DNA of 64,000 nucleotides from Floccularia luteovirens (GCA_009739215.1 VSJF01000003.1:248001-312000), one strand, 5' to 3'. Numbered from the stretch's first letter, positions 35,401 through 49,439 are shown. Made by a program: numbers and translations. The notes: a model not told the origin generated them from the letters alone.

Positions 35401-38400
35401 TTGCTCAGAAAATAGGTCTTATTTATGTTAATTCAGTCATTCGAATCATGTCATCATCACCATTACCACATCATAGCAAATAGCACATACAACATATATC
35501 AGCTGTTGCTTCCAAGTACAGGTCATAGCATCATCGGGCTGGCCGATTGCATAGCAATGGCGATTGTGCGCCTTTATCTCCGTCTTTGTTCTGCCCTTGT
35601 GTAACATGTTCGCGTGATCTGATCACAATTCCAGGGGCCAGTAAAATACAGTAATGGTATGTGCCTAAAAGCTGAATGCATTTCACTAGTACTAATCGCG
35701 ACTTCCTTCACATACTTCACATATTTCACAGTTCTTCTCTTTCTATGGAACATTTATGCCTAAGAATATTAGTTCATAGTGCATATATATGTATATGTGT
35801 AACCGAACTAAGGTACAAAACTAGTCGCGGAAGCGCCTAATGTGAGGGACACATGCAAAACCCTCAAAGTCATTTGACCCATTTCACTGCGTACTGCGCA
35901 TTGTCCATATTATCACCCACATTATAGACGCATGGCTTTCCCTGTTAACGCCTTTCAGCACTGACAAGTTGCGAACCTTATAAAATGCGCAGTCACTTTG
36001 ATTCGAAGAAAAAGAAGAGGAACAATTCACAGCATTCATACTAAACGGGTCCAAAACTGCTTCGAATTGTTTCCGTAGCCGCGGCAAAATTAACAATTAT
36101 ATGAAACGATCGAGTGAGTGTATATGTACCAGAACATGCATGTCTTTTCCTTTAAACTTGTCCCCGGCCCGAGTCATAATTACTCGCAGTTTAACTCCGG
36201 AGGTTTGGTCCGGGGAATTATTAATTATTGCAAAAACAAAAACATATAAAAGTGAAAACTTCCACATTTCCGAGGATTATCCTTCCGAATCGACTTCAGG
36301 CCGGAGCCAATCATTGAACTCGATATTCTCAATAGAAACTGCTTATACTTGTGCAGTGTGTATTTATCCGCTTGGGACTTGGATTCGATCTTTGTATTTC
36401 AGCGAATTTCCCCAGCTTTTACTATATCTGTCCAAATCAATGTGATTTTTCTTATCTTATCCTTTTTCAATCTTATCTTCCGTTTATGTTCCGGATCTTT
36501 CTTGTCCTTCCCAATGCAAACCGTTGTGATATATGTATGATGGGCAACCTTGCTTTGTGAGGTAACAGTCCTGAGGAAAAGCCAGTTTCAAGTATTTCCA
36601 ATTGCAAACGTTTGATCCATATTTGAAAAATGTTTCAAGACTACACGCAACCTTTTGTTGATTTATGAGCAGACGAGTTATGATTGCGTGTGGGCGTGTG
36701 GGAGCTGTATGTTTGTGAAGCACAAGCACGCACATGTTTCTCCCATTATTTCCCCATATAAAAGCCGATTGTGGTCATGACCATGTAAATGACGCTCTTG
36801 ATGACTTTTATTCCAGCTCTACTCTCGCGCAATCCGACTGTGCAGGAGCGAATGACAAATACATGCTTGTGAGTCAAGAGAACTTGGATGCCGTGTGCCT
36901 GTTTCTTTCGAAAACGAAAAAGTACAGAATACAGACACAACACCAAACTAAAAGCAACCGACCCGGGTCGAACTTCCCAATGAATCATGCATAACCATAG
37001 TTGATTTACTGACCAAACGGATTCAGAGTGGCCTTAATCATATGCATAGAGTTAAGAATGCAAAGTCGGATGTACACGGCATATGATGGGTAGGCGACCG
37101 CAAACGCAGTCCCCGGCATCAGTTTATCAAAGAATCGAAAAAAGTATCCCAGTAACTAATCATTTTAGCGCCTCTTGGTTCAGAATGAAATGCCTAAAAA
37201 CGACTGGGAAAGTTCTAATAAGAAACCCTAGAAAAATGAAGAGCATCCACACTCACTTCCCCTCCGGTTATGAAAGTATATACGGAATGGAAATCAGAAT
37301 TCACAGCACTTTCCAATATTAACTGCGCTTTTTTTCAGGTAGAGCTCTCAAAAGGAATGCGAAGCAGATGAACTATCAGTCTAGAACCAAGTAAGCGCCC
37401 TTGCAGCGTCTTCAATTGCACCGCATATCAAGTAATTTACATATAGAGCACAAGACAGACGGAGTATATTCAGGTCCGAGTTTGACTATTCCAATTCAAT
37501 AACATCTTGTCAGTGATCATAATTTACTGCACTCGGAGAATGACGGAGAGATTATTGTCTACATTGCAGTTTTAGATGCAGTTGCTAACTTGGTCTCGTG
37601 TTTCCTTCATAGCTGAACACTGAGCTGGCATCCTTACCGTTCCGTACCCGGTAAGGGTCCAAACGTTCAGATTTCGAACACGGTATATGTTACCCGCTCT
37701 TGCTGTACAACCATATCGAAATGAGTCCTCGTGACCTCGTTCCTTTTATTGTTCATACCCAACCAAGTTCCAATGGAACAACCCACATACAACGCCAAGA
37801 AAAGCGAACTCGTGTAGCATTCTCACATAACAGATGAGTACGCTCGGTAAGTCTGGTTATCTTGCCGCATTAACCACCTCTTTGAATAAAAACAGTTTTA
37901 CACTGCAACTACACCCGCAGAGCCGCAAATCACCCTCCCTCTCTACCCACTTTGCTGGCAGTTTATCTGGCATGACATGATGGTGAGTCCACTTGGTGAC
38001 CCAGCTCGAGAAACCCCAAATTTGACATTCGATGAAACCTCGGCTCCACGTGCAGCACCGACAGAACTCTTGGAAAGTTAGAAGTTGTAAGTTGTAATGT
38101 GTAGGTAGTAAGTTAAAGTAACGAAGTATTAACACCGGCCTTATACGCTTTGCACCTGATTTGTGTTCTGTTCTCCTCCTTCTCATCTGGATTCGGCCTA
38201 CTTTTCCCATGGATATAACCTTGTAGCTCAGGAGCATGAACTTGCCGGTTTTCATACAAGCTCTTACGTTTCGTATGCCCTGCTGGCAGGTGAAGCTAGT
38301 AATTTGAGCGAGTTGGAACATTTGGGAAGGAACTATTATTAAATACCGTACCTTCTGACTTCTGGTATTCTGAGAACATCCAGACAGTACACCGATATAT

Positions 38401-41400
38401 CGCGGATGGATAGAGAATTGAACTGGGTCGGTGACTTTTGCGCCCAGGTTCCCGATTGATGTGGCGGGGGATAGGGGGTAGGTTGAACACGATCGTAATA
38501 ATACAGACGGGTAGCTTATCGACGATATGGACACGTATCAACGACGCTCATTTGTACAAATCGCGATGATCAACTTCGCTCATTCTTGTGGCAGGCATCA
38601 ATCATCACCATCACGTAGAATAGGCTAATTGTAGCCCGTGTATATTGTGCGAAAGCCTATGATAGCGCGAATATAATAAGATTATCCTTCGCCAACAGGC
38701 CCGGTGGAACCCGCCAAGTATGCTTTTCACGCAGGTAATAACTTGTGCTAAGAAATGCCGTACCGGTGATAATTGGTTCCTCAAGTGCTACAACGCGGAA
38801 TCCTGGGTCATCTGGCCTGTTCTACGTGTTCATTCGGGCCACATCGTAATTACAATAAATAGTCTTCCTGATGTCGATTGCGCATTCATTACGCATAGGC
38901 GAAGTAAGCGCGTGGGGTTTAGGCATAATCCCTGTGGGGAGAGAAGAGAATGGACTAACTACGGATTTACAAGTGGGCTCTCTTGACCATTTGCTGCTCG
39001 TTCGCTCCTTCTCGAATTTACCCACACGTTGGTACGCGACCTGGTTTAGTCTAGTTTAGCGTGTTAAAACGTTAACAGGTGGCATGCGAGTGCGTCAGTG
39101 GGTTTCCCTCGTGACTATTTTGGTTCAAGTTGACAACAGAATGAAGTCATTTTTTCAAACTAGAGTCAGGAACAACCTATGTCGTCATTTGCTATCATCG
39201 TGGCGACCCACTAGTTGACGTCGTAAAGTCATCGAAGCACTGCAAAGTGCTATAGCTACATCATCGATGATGTTCTTGTCTAATCCAGAATCGCCCACAA
39301 TTTGTGGGGAAGGCACCCCACGTATCACGTGAACACAGGTCGTTCTCATTTTAATTCAAATCACACATGTATAAAGGCGTGTATTTGTCACAATCGGCAC
39401 GCTGCTCAACCCACTTGGTCGGCTCGGCGCATCATGTTCAGCTTCAACCCATATATTGATTAGCGCGAGTAGTTCAGTTGACATGACACCCCCAAAAAAT
39501 CTTCAATTCGTATAAAACGCACGAACCAAACAGAGAATCGAGCCGGTGCTCAACGTAACCCTGAGTACGTTTATGCAAAACACTTTGCGAAGAACTACCT
39601 ATCCGGGATTTGGAATACAAAAGTCAAAACATGCAGCGCGCGGGTTATATTGATTTATACCATCTGACGCGTCGGGTGCGCGGTAAGCCCCTCAAAGTCC
39701 CCGCCTCCTGGTTTCAACGAGGATAGATAATCGCTTTGGCTGTGCTGAGCCGATGCCTATGTATGTAAAATGGTCTATAAATGTGGTTTTCTTCAGGATT
39801 TTGACACCGTTTTGTTCCTCTCTGCAGCGCCCTGTTACTGAGATGACAGGCAATATGACAGATAATTCGTAATATATACAACGTTTTCTTGGAGCATTAA
39901 TGCCTTGAGGAGGTTTGATTCCATAAAAGAAGGAAACAGCCCAGACTTGAGCCCATCTTATTGCCTGGGGCGCTCATGATAAGCGACCAGGTGCTCCGGG
40001 TAGTGGGCGGTCCGAAGGTCGAAGTCATTGTTATCTGATGATTTTTTTTACACAAATATGACATTCTTGGATCCAACAAGTCTTCAGATTGAAATCATCT
40101 GGGATGATTATAACTCTCTAACTTTCTGCTCTTTTGTTTTCCGGTCCGCACATTGATTGGAGAATGATTCTTTCTATATCGTACAACGGAGATTAATATC
40201 GAAAAAGGACTGATATATACATTTTCCTCGTGCAAGTTTAACTACAGACGACTGAGCACTGCAAGAGGATCTGTGCTGATATACACATACCTGCAGGGAA
40301 CCCGGACCACCAAGCATTGAAAACGCAGCTCGAGTCTTGTTGTTAATGCTCTATCAGGCCCAAATGAGTCCCATGCGCAACAAAAGCTTCCTTCTCTTCT
40401 TCGTGTAGCGGTTCATCCTCTCAAGTCGTAACAAGTCGTTTCAAGGGTCCTCGGAGATGATTCTACAAATGGTCGACCTTTCTAGGGATGCTGATTGTTT
40501 TTCGCGGCAAGAACATGCAAGGTAGGTAAGATCATCAGCAAATAGCTAATTATGAGTGTTTGAGGGTCCTTTGGAGTGAAAGACACAAATATGTGCGCCA
40601 CAAGAATTACGCAGCACTACCCTAGACAGCTTGAGAAAGCCTGGTTGCAGCAAGGTAGAGAAGGACTGACACTGCGGTAATATGGATGTGTCTGGTATAA
40701 GAGTAATGAAGACCATCGACATAGGGCTCCCATTCACAAGTGTAAGAGGGTATGTGAATTACGAGAGGCGAGAGACCCAGGAGGGACACTATAACCAACA
40801 CCCCCATTCTGTCGCAGCAAAGTTACTGACGAAGAAGCATGGTAAGCAGTCTGCAATCCTTGATCGAAATGCCTGGCCAGAACCGTGTGCGTTAGATATG
40901 ACCGTTCGTATAATAATTCGGAATTTTTGCCCAGGCCAAACTGAATCGGACAGCAACTTGGGGCTCGGAACAAGTCATTACAGATACATCTACATGCTGG
41001 AGCCGGCATATTGAAGCATTCCGTCCCACATACACGCGCATGCTGAACTGCGCTGGGATACATTCCAGTCTTGTGCGTTTTGGATCCGTCTTAGATGTTT
41101 ATTGTCTACATGTCCAGCTGACCGCTAGCACAGCCACGGACATGAGCATTTGCGAAAGGCGATTCCACAGCTCTTCTAAGAATGAAATCTTGCTGGTGGA
41201 TACGTCGCGGAGCTCATGGTAAACGCAACATGGTTTCTGTGTTAAGCGATCGCACCCATGACCCATCATAATAGCAGTGGTGTTGGTTCGTCGATATGTA
41301 TCAGGTCGCCGACCGGGGTATTCGGAACATTATAATAACGCACAATAACCCGTCGATATAGGTTTCAGCTAACCAGAAAGCCACAATTTAGGATCGGAAT

Positions 41401-43068
41401 TGCATAATTGAACATGGGTTTTAGGTCGACAATGGGGTCGCGCTGTGAATTAAAGGTAAAGTGGGCTAGCCTGGCATTTACACCAGGACCTACATGGATC
41501 GACCATTCTGCATTTGTGGATTCGAAACACCTTGGTTGAGCGTAAATTTGACGGTGTCGAGTCTTAACCTTCCGCGGATGGAGGGGGAGTGTGAAGTTGG
41601 GGAAGAAGACTTTTATGGCATACATCAACATGGTCGTTTTAATGTACGCTCTGAGATTGTAGGGCATCTCCAAACTGGCCATTGCAGGGTTGTCCTCGCT
41701 CGTAATTCAATCCCGGAGTCAGATCATACTGTAGGAAACCATTGGCTATAGCAAACGAGCGACAAGATGAACCATTTCAACCAATTTAACGGTTTTGAAT
41801 ATTCATGAACATGAGAAAGACAATTAGCCCCACAAGACGATGGATATTGATATAGCAAGAATGGACATGGACGTGAGAGTAGGTCCCCAATTATAAGTTG
41901 CAATCAATTGGCAATTTGGTGAGAAGGAAAGATGTTTCTTCTTGACTGACGCCTTGCATGATGACTAATTTTTCACAAGCATATCGTTCTCGGTGTCCGC
42001 AGGTTGTTGGGAGTGCTTCACAAGTACATATATTGAAGGTGAAATCCCGCGCGTGAGTGTGGAAGATTATCAAGTAGTATTTCCCACATGTGAAAAGTGG
42101 GGGAGCTCTCCAGATAAACAAATGCTCATTACGGCAATTTCATTTCTTCGGAAAGGTGATATGATATATTATTTACAGTATGTAAGGGACGTCCATGTTA
42201 TTTAACTGATCGTTCTGTGAAAATATCTGACACGCGGGAAGGCCCTCACACAGAAACAGTATTCAATTCTGTTAAACAGGATAAAGGGTTCACAAGTTGA
42301 ATGATGAGATTCTTTCAGAATTCCCTATTTGTAATGATTCCAATGGATAAAGTACCGAAGGAATGACTTTTTGCTTAGCAACATGCTTCATTTTCAAGAC
42401 ACGATATAAAACAAGTGTCCCAACTGAATCTTCTAATGGAAATGGGATTAATGATATGAGCTTAGTGCAACGACTCCTTTGCAAGTTGTGCGGCGTATGG
42501 GTTACGAGGATCATTGCGCCATTCCGATGCTAAAGCCACACGTTAACAAGGTAAATAATTGGTTGAAGACTAAGTACTTACATCGAATAGAAGAATCTTG
42601 AGCCCGCGAGACCAAATACATGGTGAAAGCTCCCGAGATCATGAAAGGCCACAAAGGCTTAATGAACTAGGGTAACAAGACTCATGGTTAGTATGGGTAG
42701 CTTGGTCGCAGTTGAAAAAAAAACTTGCAGGTGTGGGCCATTTGCGCAGTCCAAGGAAAGCCATTGCAGTCAAGAGAGTTCTATGGGACTATGCAGGGGT
42801 CAATAAGAAGAAATATAAAGGGATAGAAGTAGTAAACATACAGAGAGGTAGCTGGGCTGAGCGGGAAGTGTTGATGATGTCGGGCAAGACCGTTCGGAAT
42901 GGATGAGGTGGAATGTGTTCGTGGGAACTTTCTTCTTTTTTGGGGACAGACGCTGATGCTGCTGCTTCACGTTCGCGTCACCTGTTGAATGTAACTTAAC
43001 AAACGAACATTGTCCGATGTTATATACTCTCTAATCTTATAGAGATATTGCTACCGTTATCACTTGGT
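32425..43068. other. Long gene-poor stretch
   Basis: About 10.6 kb without a gene I can support. The longest frame (38534-37857, -, 225 codons) has no recognisable domain and no supporting splice or promoter context. At 41400-41750 both strands are open for 85-105 codons. At 32640-32740 the plus strand has a CT-rich tract followed by CCAAGC, the pattern often seen at basidiomycete transcription starts. No transposase, reverse transcriptase, LTR or tRNA pattern was found. Confidence 0.45.
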
Positions 43069-46000
43069 ATGTCGAACCTGGCAACACTGGCTGCCAATGC
43101 AGCCGCAACCGCTGCGACAACAGCATCGGGTTCTTCACCCCCAGTGAGCCGTCATAATTGTTACTTGGTAACTTCAGAAGCTCATCTTACCAGTGGCGTC
43201 ATTTCCCGTTTTTCGAAGTCGTGCCAGTGAAAGATGTCAATGATCTCGACAGCTCACCGGATATCCTCAAGGTACATCGTTATACTTTCATGGATATACA
43301 AGCCTTAACGTCACACAGACACCCATGGAAATTTCTACAACGGCATCCTCTTCACGTGGTGTTCTGGTCGCAGACATATTTGGGAGCATCCATCTGCTGA
43401 ATAGTGATTTTGAATCCATCAACAGTTGGATTGCTCATACCGGAGGAAGAGTCACCCATATGATAGAACGCAAAGGCATTTTGGTCACTCTTGGCGTATG
43501 CATGAACTTTTATCGTGTTGTCATGCTGGAACTGACTACTAAACTGTATAAAGGAGGAAGATGCTGTCAAATCCCCATTACTGAAGATCTGGGATATGCA
43601 AAACCAGGACAAGAAGACTAATGCACCTTTACTCCTTCGATCGACGAAAGTCCAATTGAGCAACCGACCACATCCAGTACTTTCTTGTTGTTACTAGATT
43701 TATTAAAGGCTTACCTTTGCTCTTACTAGGTTACTACTGTCGCACTTTCAGCCGCTGTCTCACATCTTGCAATCGGTCTTGGTGATGGCACTGTATTACT
43801 ATATAGACATATTGACCAGTCACTGGCATCATCTACTTCTTTAACCTCCCTTCCGAAAGTCAGAACCGTCCATGAGTCTCCAACAGAACCCATAACTGGC
43901 CTTGGTTTCAAGGAACCAACAGAAGAGAACCCCAATTCATATTTATTTGTTGTTACCACTCACCGTGTCCTGTCTTACCAAGCATCTGGCAAGGGAAGTG
44001 GAGGTACCGCAACTGTAGTTGATGAAGTCGGGGCTAGTCTCGGTTGTGCAATCATGGATTGGCGTATGCGCGATATTGTGGTGGCGAGAGATGAGGCAAT
44101 CTATTTTTGCGGAACTGATGGAAGAGGCCCTTGTTATGCTTATGAGGGTGGGTGTGTTCATTAACTTACTATCATTTATGACTAACTTAGAATGTACAGG
44201 GCACAAATCATCTATCCATACTCATCTTAACTACTTTGTGATTGTCTCCCCACCCTTCGTAGCGACTGCATCAGCACCTTCTGCCACAGTGCGCAACTTT
44301 GCAATCCGCACCGGTGCTACTGGAGATGTAGACATTACAAAAGTTACCGTTTTTGATTCAGAGAATAAGCTTGTGGCTTATTCAGGGACTTTCAAAGAGG
44401 GTGTTCGGGAGATCATCTCTCAATGGGGTCAAGTATATGTACTGACAACAGATGGAAAGGTATGTCTATAAGTGTTATTACTAGCCACTTTGGATTCTGA
44501 CACAGTCACACCTTCTAGCTTCTTTGTTTACAGGAGAAGTCTACGGCTGCAAAGTTGGATATGCTATATCGCAAAGCCCTTTATCCAGTTGCTCTGAACC
44601 TTGGGAAAACTCAAAACCTCGATGAATCCAGCATAGCAGATATTCATAAACAATATGGTGATCATCTCTACTCAAAAAGTGACTTTGATGGAGCCATGAA
44701 CCAATTTGTTCAAACAATCGGGCATGTACAGCCCAGTTATGTGATAAGAAAGGTCGGGCTTGCAATGATGCTATGATATCAGAATCTAATACTAAAAAAC
44801 AGTTCCTTGATGCACAACGCATTCATAACCTTGTAACCTACTTACAAGAGCTTCATTCTCTTGGATTAGCCAACTCGGATCATACCACTCTCTTGTTGAA
44901 TACCTACACCAAGCTCAAAGATGTGTCAAGGCTTGACAGTTTTATTAAGACAGAATCACGACGTAATTCTGATAATCCTGATGAACTGCCTTTCGACCTA
45001 GAAACCGCTATACGTGTATGCAGGCAAGCTGGGTATTTTGAACACGCATCGTATCTGGCCAAGAAATACGAGAGACATGAAGATTATCTGAGGATACAAA
45101 TTGAAGATGCAGAAAACTATAAGGATGCATTGTCGTACCTAAGAATGTTGGGTCCAGAGGCGGTATATGTCTTTTCTCTTTTAGCATCATCGGTGGCTTA
45201 CAATAGTATTGTTCAACAGGCAGAAAGCAATCTGGCGCGGTACGGGCAAGCAATGCTTGCAAATCTGCCGGACGAGACGACACAACTACTCATTGATCTA
45301 TGCACAAGCACTGGTTCATTAACAACAGATTCAGTGGAGGAAACTTCGACAATTGTCACCGTGAAAGCTGCCCCAACACCCTCCTACCTCTCTTATCTCG
45401 TCTTGAACCGAAACAACACCGCCGCACCTACAGCTTCATCTGATACGGCCACACCCCCATCCCCATCTATCAAAACTGTAAAGCCCGATAACCTGTCACG
45501 AAAAGGCTCTGTCCATGACGTTTCACGTCCAATCACACCACCGGCACCATCTACTTCTGCCATCTCAAATCGAATAAACCCCCCTCCCCTGCGAAAACTA
45601 TCTCCGAGGTTATACTTTGCGCATTTCGTGGACCACATGGAGCAATTTGTGGTTTTCTTGGAAACAGTGGCATTGCGGAGGTGGGGTCAAACTGTTGATG
45701 ACAAAAAACCAGGTTCTATTGGTCTTTTCTCTTCCTCTCAGGATGGCTCTGTTTTCGATGAAGAAGTTGACAAAATGGATCAAGTTTCTGTGTGGAATAC
45801 GTTACTAGAACTGTACCTAACACTTCCAAGACCTGTTGGTTCTGGTGACAAGGCTTCGTCCGCCTTTGATGAAACAATCATGCGCGATAAAGCTATGCGG
45901 GTGTTGAGAGACGACAGTCTGCCTTTCGATCCAATGCATGCTCTTGTATTGTGTTCTACTCATGGATATACTGATGGTCTTGTTCTGTTATGGGAGAGGA

Positions 46001-46867
46001 TGGGCATGTATGAAGAGGTGCTGCGATTCTGGATGAACCGAGAAAAGGAAGGAAACTGTCCAGGGGCTTCACAGAAAGTTGTCACCTACCTTATGCAATA
46101 TGGGGCTGATCATCCACATCTTTTCCCTGTTGTCTTACGATTTTTAACTTCGAGCTCTGAGCTACTGTCAAAACATCAGGAAGATCTAAGGAATATGCTC
46201 GAGCATATTGAAGAAGAGAATATCATGCCCCCACTAGGCGTAATCCAGGTGTTGAGCAGGAATGAAGTCGCGAGTGTTGGGCTAGTGAAGGACTGGCTGA
46301 TGGCCCGTATCAAAAAATCTACTGCAGAAATACAGAATGTGAGTTCAAGCCAGTTTTGAATATGGAAAAACTTGATTAATGCATTGTTTTTTTTCATAGG
46401 ACAAAGAACTCACTAATTCGTATGTATTGGAGACCGCCGCAAAATTGAAACAAGTGCAAAAACTCTCCGATCCTGACCGCCCTCATGTCTTCCACATTAC
46501 CCGTTGCTCAGAATGTGGTGGTCAACTCGACTTGCCAAGCGTTCATTTCATGTGCAACCACAGCTTCCATCAACGGTGCGTTATAACATATTTCAGCTTC
46601 TCGAAGCATTATTTTTTTGGTGTGATTTTGTATACTTACTCTTCTCTCTTTGTAAACATATCTAGGTGTCTTTCAGAACATGAAGCAGAATGCCCGAAAT
46701 GTGCACGGGAACATAGCGTCATCCGTGAAATTCGTCTTAATAATCAGAGGATTGCTGATCACCATGATGTCTTCCTTGCAGAAGTGCAAGAAACTGGATT
46801 TGAAGCGGTTGCTGCTGCGTTCAGTCGTGGTATGCTTAATATGCCAAGGACAGAACAAATCACATAG
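43069..46867 (+). CDS. VPS11: Vacuolar sorting protein Vps11 (HOPS/CORVET core)
   Basis: Eleven exons: 43069-43143, 43194-43271, 43319-43495, 43554-43676, 43730-44147, 44200-44459, 44519-44752, 44803-45162, 45220-46338, 46400-46575, 46666-46867; total 3,222 nt, 1,073 aa, all phases consistent and no frameshift. After an Ala-rich leader comes WRHFPFFEVVPVKD and a beta-propeller (GVLVADIFGSIHLL, HLAIGLGDGTVLLY), then an alpha-solenoid (DIHKQYGDHLYSKSDFDGAM, LPFDLETAIRVCRQAGY) and a C-terminal RING-H2 finger (CSECGGQLDLP, CNHSFHQRC, CPKCA, from about residue 984). Vps11 is shared by the HOPS and CORVET tethers for vacuole and endosome fusion. Intron 45163-45219 is 57 nt and stop-free in frame. 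Convergent with REX4, stops 170 bp apart. Confidence 0.97.
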
Positions 46868-47037
46868 AGTGTACATTTTCTTAGCAGTTTACTTGATTAT
46901 ATCTTTCCTTACTTCATTATACGGGTGATTTGGACTTTTGACAATCCATTTATTCCTCTTTCCGTGGTGTGTTCATAACTTGCAAAAGACAAGTTGTTAC
47001 AAAAGGGTAATAATACCACCGCTCCTTAGAAGAACAT

Positions 47038-48435
47038 TCATACACCTAGTTTTATCTTGATAGAACCCTTCTTTCCTGGTTGTGCATTTCCGCCGACATC
47101 TGGAAGCTCCTTCCACCACTGTAGCTCTGATGTTGCTTTTTGCGCAGAGTGTCGGTCCGGTCTTTTTGTTGATGACCTCCCCGTATGACGCACGATGGTT
47201 TTTGCGCCTCCACGACGAACGACCGTGCTAAAACCAGAACTAATCCCTGTCTTCTGGGATACGGACACGGAAGACTGATCCACTTCAACTCCTTCATCAC
47301 TACTGTTCGTTGTGCTGTTACGTTTTCGTTTTCTGTTTGTTAGAGCCTTCTCAAAATTCTGCTCCTCTTCTTTCGCTTTTCGCTTTCCTCGCAATTTTGC
47401 ACTTATTGGAGGGGGTGGCATCTGGGCTTCCCATGCTTTGCGATTTAGTCGGTATAGTGCCATTGTTGCACGAGCATCAATTACCTAGTTTACGTGAATG
47501 GAAAGTGATAAATGCATTTGGACCGACTTACACTATCATGCTCGCCTTCCTGAATAGTAATTCCCAGTTTTTGGCGGACCAAATGGCGAAGAGCTTGAGG
47601 AAGACGATTTTTACGTGCGAACAACTGTGTGTCACGAGTAGCTGTGTGAGGATGAGAAAGGAGGAGCGATTTCAGGTCATTGTGAACGGCGTGGCCCACA
47701 AGGATGCGGTCCTCTAGAAGGGATGCGACGTCCTTCTGAACGTCAGCAAAAGAACGCGCTTATAATTTGTATCTGTGAACTAACATCTATAGGATAATGT
47801 ATGGATAAAGCTTACCACTTTTCATGTCGACTGGTCTGATACCTGACCACTGTGTCCTGTAATCAACCACACGTTCCTGTTGTCGTACAAATGCATCGAG
47901 GAGAACATGACCATGATAATTTACTATGGAGACACGCGCAAGAGAGCTCTCGGTACCATCTATACCAACACCAACCATCTCACAATCCAATGCGACATAT
48001 TTTCCCGGGCTGTATTATGTGTTTCCATCAGTTTAAGTTAACATCTAGATAGAATTGCAAACTGACAGACGCTGCGAAGGTGATAGTAATGAGACCGACT
48101 CTCCAGAAACCATACTACGCAATGAAGCCACTGCATCAGATCCTGGTTCATTAATCTCTTTCTCTTTTGAAACGGATTCGACTACACTCCCATTGACAGA
48201 AAGTGGTGATGAGAGGCGACGTCGTTTCCTCCCACCGCTAGCATGGTTTATAGATTTTTTAGATACTGTAGCAAGCGTCTGCGTCTATTGGTTTCTTTCA
48301 TATATTCGAGGTAGAAGTAAAGCGCACCTTTTGTAGAGCAAACCAGTTACGAGATGGAATCGTTGAGGTGGTTGATTGTGGTTTTGATGACTTGGCTTCC
48401 TTTAAAGCTGTGGTTTGCGCCGATGTTCGTGGCAT
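47038..48435 (-). CDS. REX4: REX4/REXO4-type RNA exonuclease
   Basis: Five exons: 48435-48328, 48284-48067, 48009-47816, 47758-47532, 47484-47038; 397 aa, frame intact. The N-terminus is basic with SRNWFALQK, typical of the family. The DEDDh exonuclease fold shows Exo [15 protein letters not shown], Exo [15 protein letters not shown] and Exo [17 protein letters not shown], preceded by WSGIRPVDM. The last 120 residues are Lys/Arg-rich (NRKRKRNS) as expected for a nucleolar protein. Rex4 acts in pre-rRNA processing (ITS1) in yeast. Exon 2 ends at a GTCAGT donor chosen because it alone keeps phase with the next exon. Confidence 0.94.
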
Positions 48436-48740
48436 CTAGTTATAATGGAAATGTACCTAGTAGTATGGTATCTCAGCGAGATAATACCAGTACTGGTGTG
48501 GCTCACGTGAAGAATTTTATTTTAGCAGGTCACGGTCACTTTGTTTCCGCCACATCAACGCGATTCTAACTCCCTCAAAATAACTCAACTTACGAAGGTC
48601 ATTTCCTGTACATTGCAATCCTGGATTTCAGACCATGCCAGTTTCAACTTCTGGCTCTATGTATTTATCATTTACTTGCATAAAAACCAACTTCTTTAGC
48701 CCCAACATGCGATGAATCTATATTTCATCCCAATATACTC

Positions 48741-49439
48741 TCAGATATGTGAAACAACAAAGGAAGCAGCTTGTCCAGCATTCTGACAAGGTCATTAGCT
48801 TTCCACTCTTTTTGAACTTCGAACACAATTTTAAACTTACCGCTCCATAGCTCAAATGAGGGGCTAAGATCAAGAAACCACCGGCACAGATGTTATCACC
48901 GGTTGCACAGAAAGTTAACGAGCGTCCGTTTAGAACACCTGGGAAACCTTGACCGTTGTCAGGGTCGCCAAACACAACGACGGCGTTGACCCTGTTCTGC
49001 ACGGTTGAAGAAAGCTTTCTAGCAGAAAGATGCGCTAATTGTGCCCCTTGGCTGCATCACAACGAATTGAGTATCATAATGCACACCAACACAAGAAAAT
49101 TTACCTGTAACCAGATAACACAATTTTCGTGTTCGGGCAAGAGTTTGCCACAGATGTCACGTCGTTTGCCATGGTTGTAGCTCCTTGTGGATCCCCACCC
49201 TGAAGGAATCCAACAACGTTTGCAGGATAGTCGACACCAATGAAATTCAGTGACCTATCCCCGAGCGCACTCTGGAGAGCTCTTCGGAAAGGTGGCCCAA
49301 CGATAGAACCGATTGGTGAAACCTCTGTTGTTCCACGGGCAAAGACAATTGTCACATCTGCACACGACTGACGAGCTACTGGAGGAGCAGCCAAGGCAGT
49401 GAAGCTACTGAGTATAAGGAGAAGAGCATATGTTAACAT
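48741..49439 (-). CDS. Secreted cutinase (CE5 family), copy 4
   Basis: Exons: 49439-49105, 49051-48841, 48782-48741; 195 aa, the same exon sizes as copy 1 (335, 211 and 42 nt). A signal peptide is followed by CADVTIVFARGT, GVDY, the nucleophile motif GYSQGA (Ser codon split by intron 1), CATGDNIC and APHLSYG, so the triad is complete. It lies 24 kb from the tandem cluster on the other strand. Its 5' flank does not resemble the promoter shared by copies 1-3, so it is an older dispersed member and may be differently regulated. Confidence 0.93.

Noticed and set aside
37857..38534. 225-codon open frame on the minus strand
   Set aside because: No recognisable domain, odd composition, no splice or promoter support, and it overlaps frames in other phases; a chance frame in a gene-poor stretch is more likely.
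40425..40437. AAGTCGTAACAAG, identical to the conserved 3' end of 18S rRNA
   Set aside because: The match stops after 13 bases and neither the preceding 18S helix nor ITS1 follows; treated as coincidence.
48055..48569. Plus-strand frames between REX4 and cutinase 4
   Set aside because: They lie antisense to REX4 exons 1 and 2, whose conserved SRNWFALQK start and phases are clear on the minus strand.
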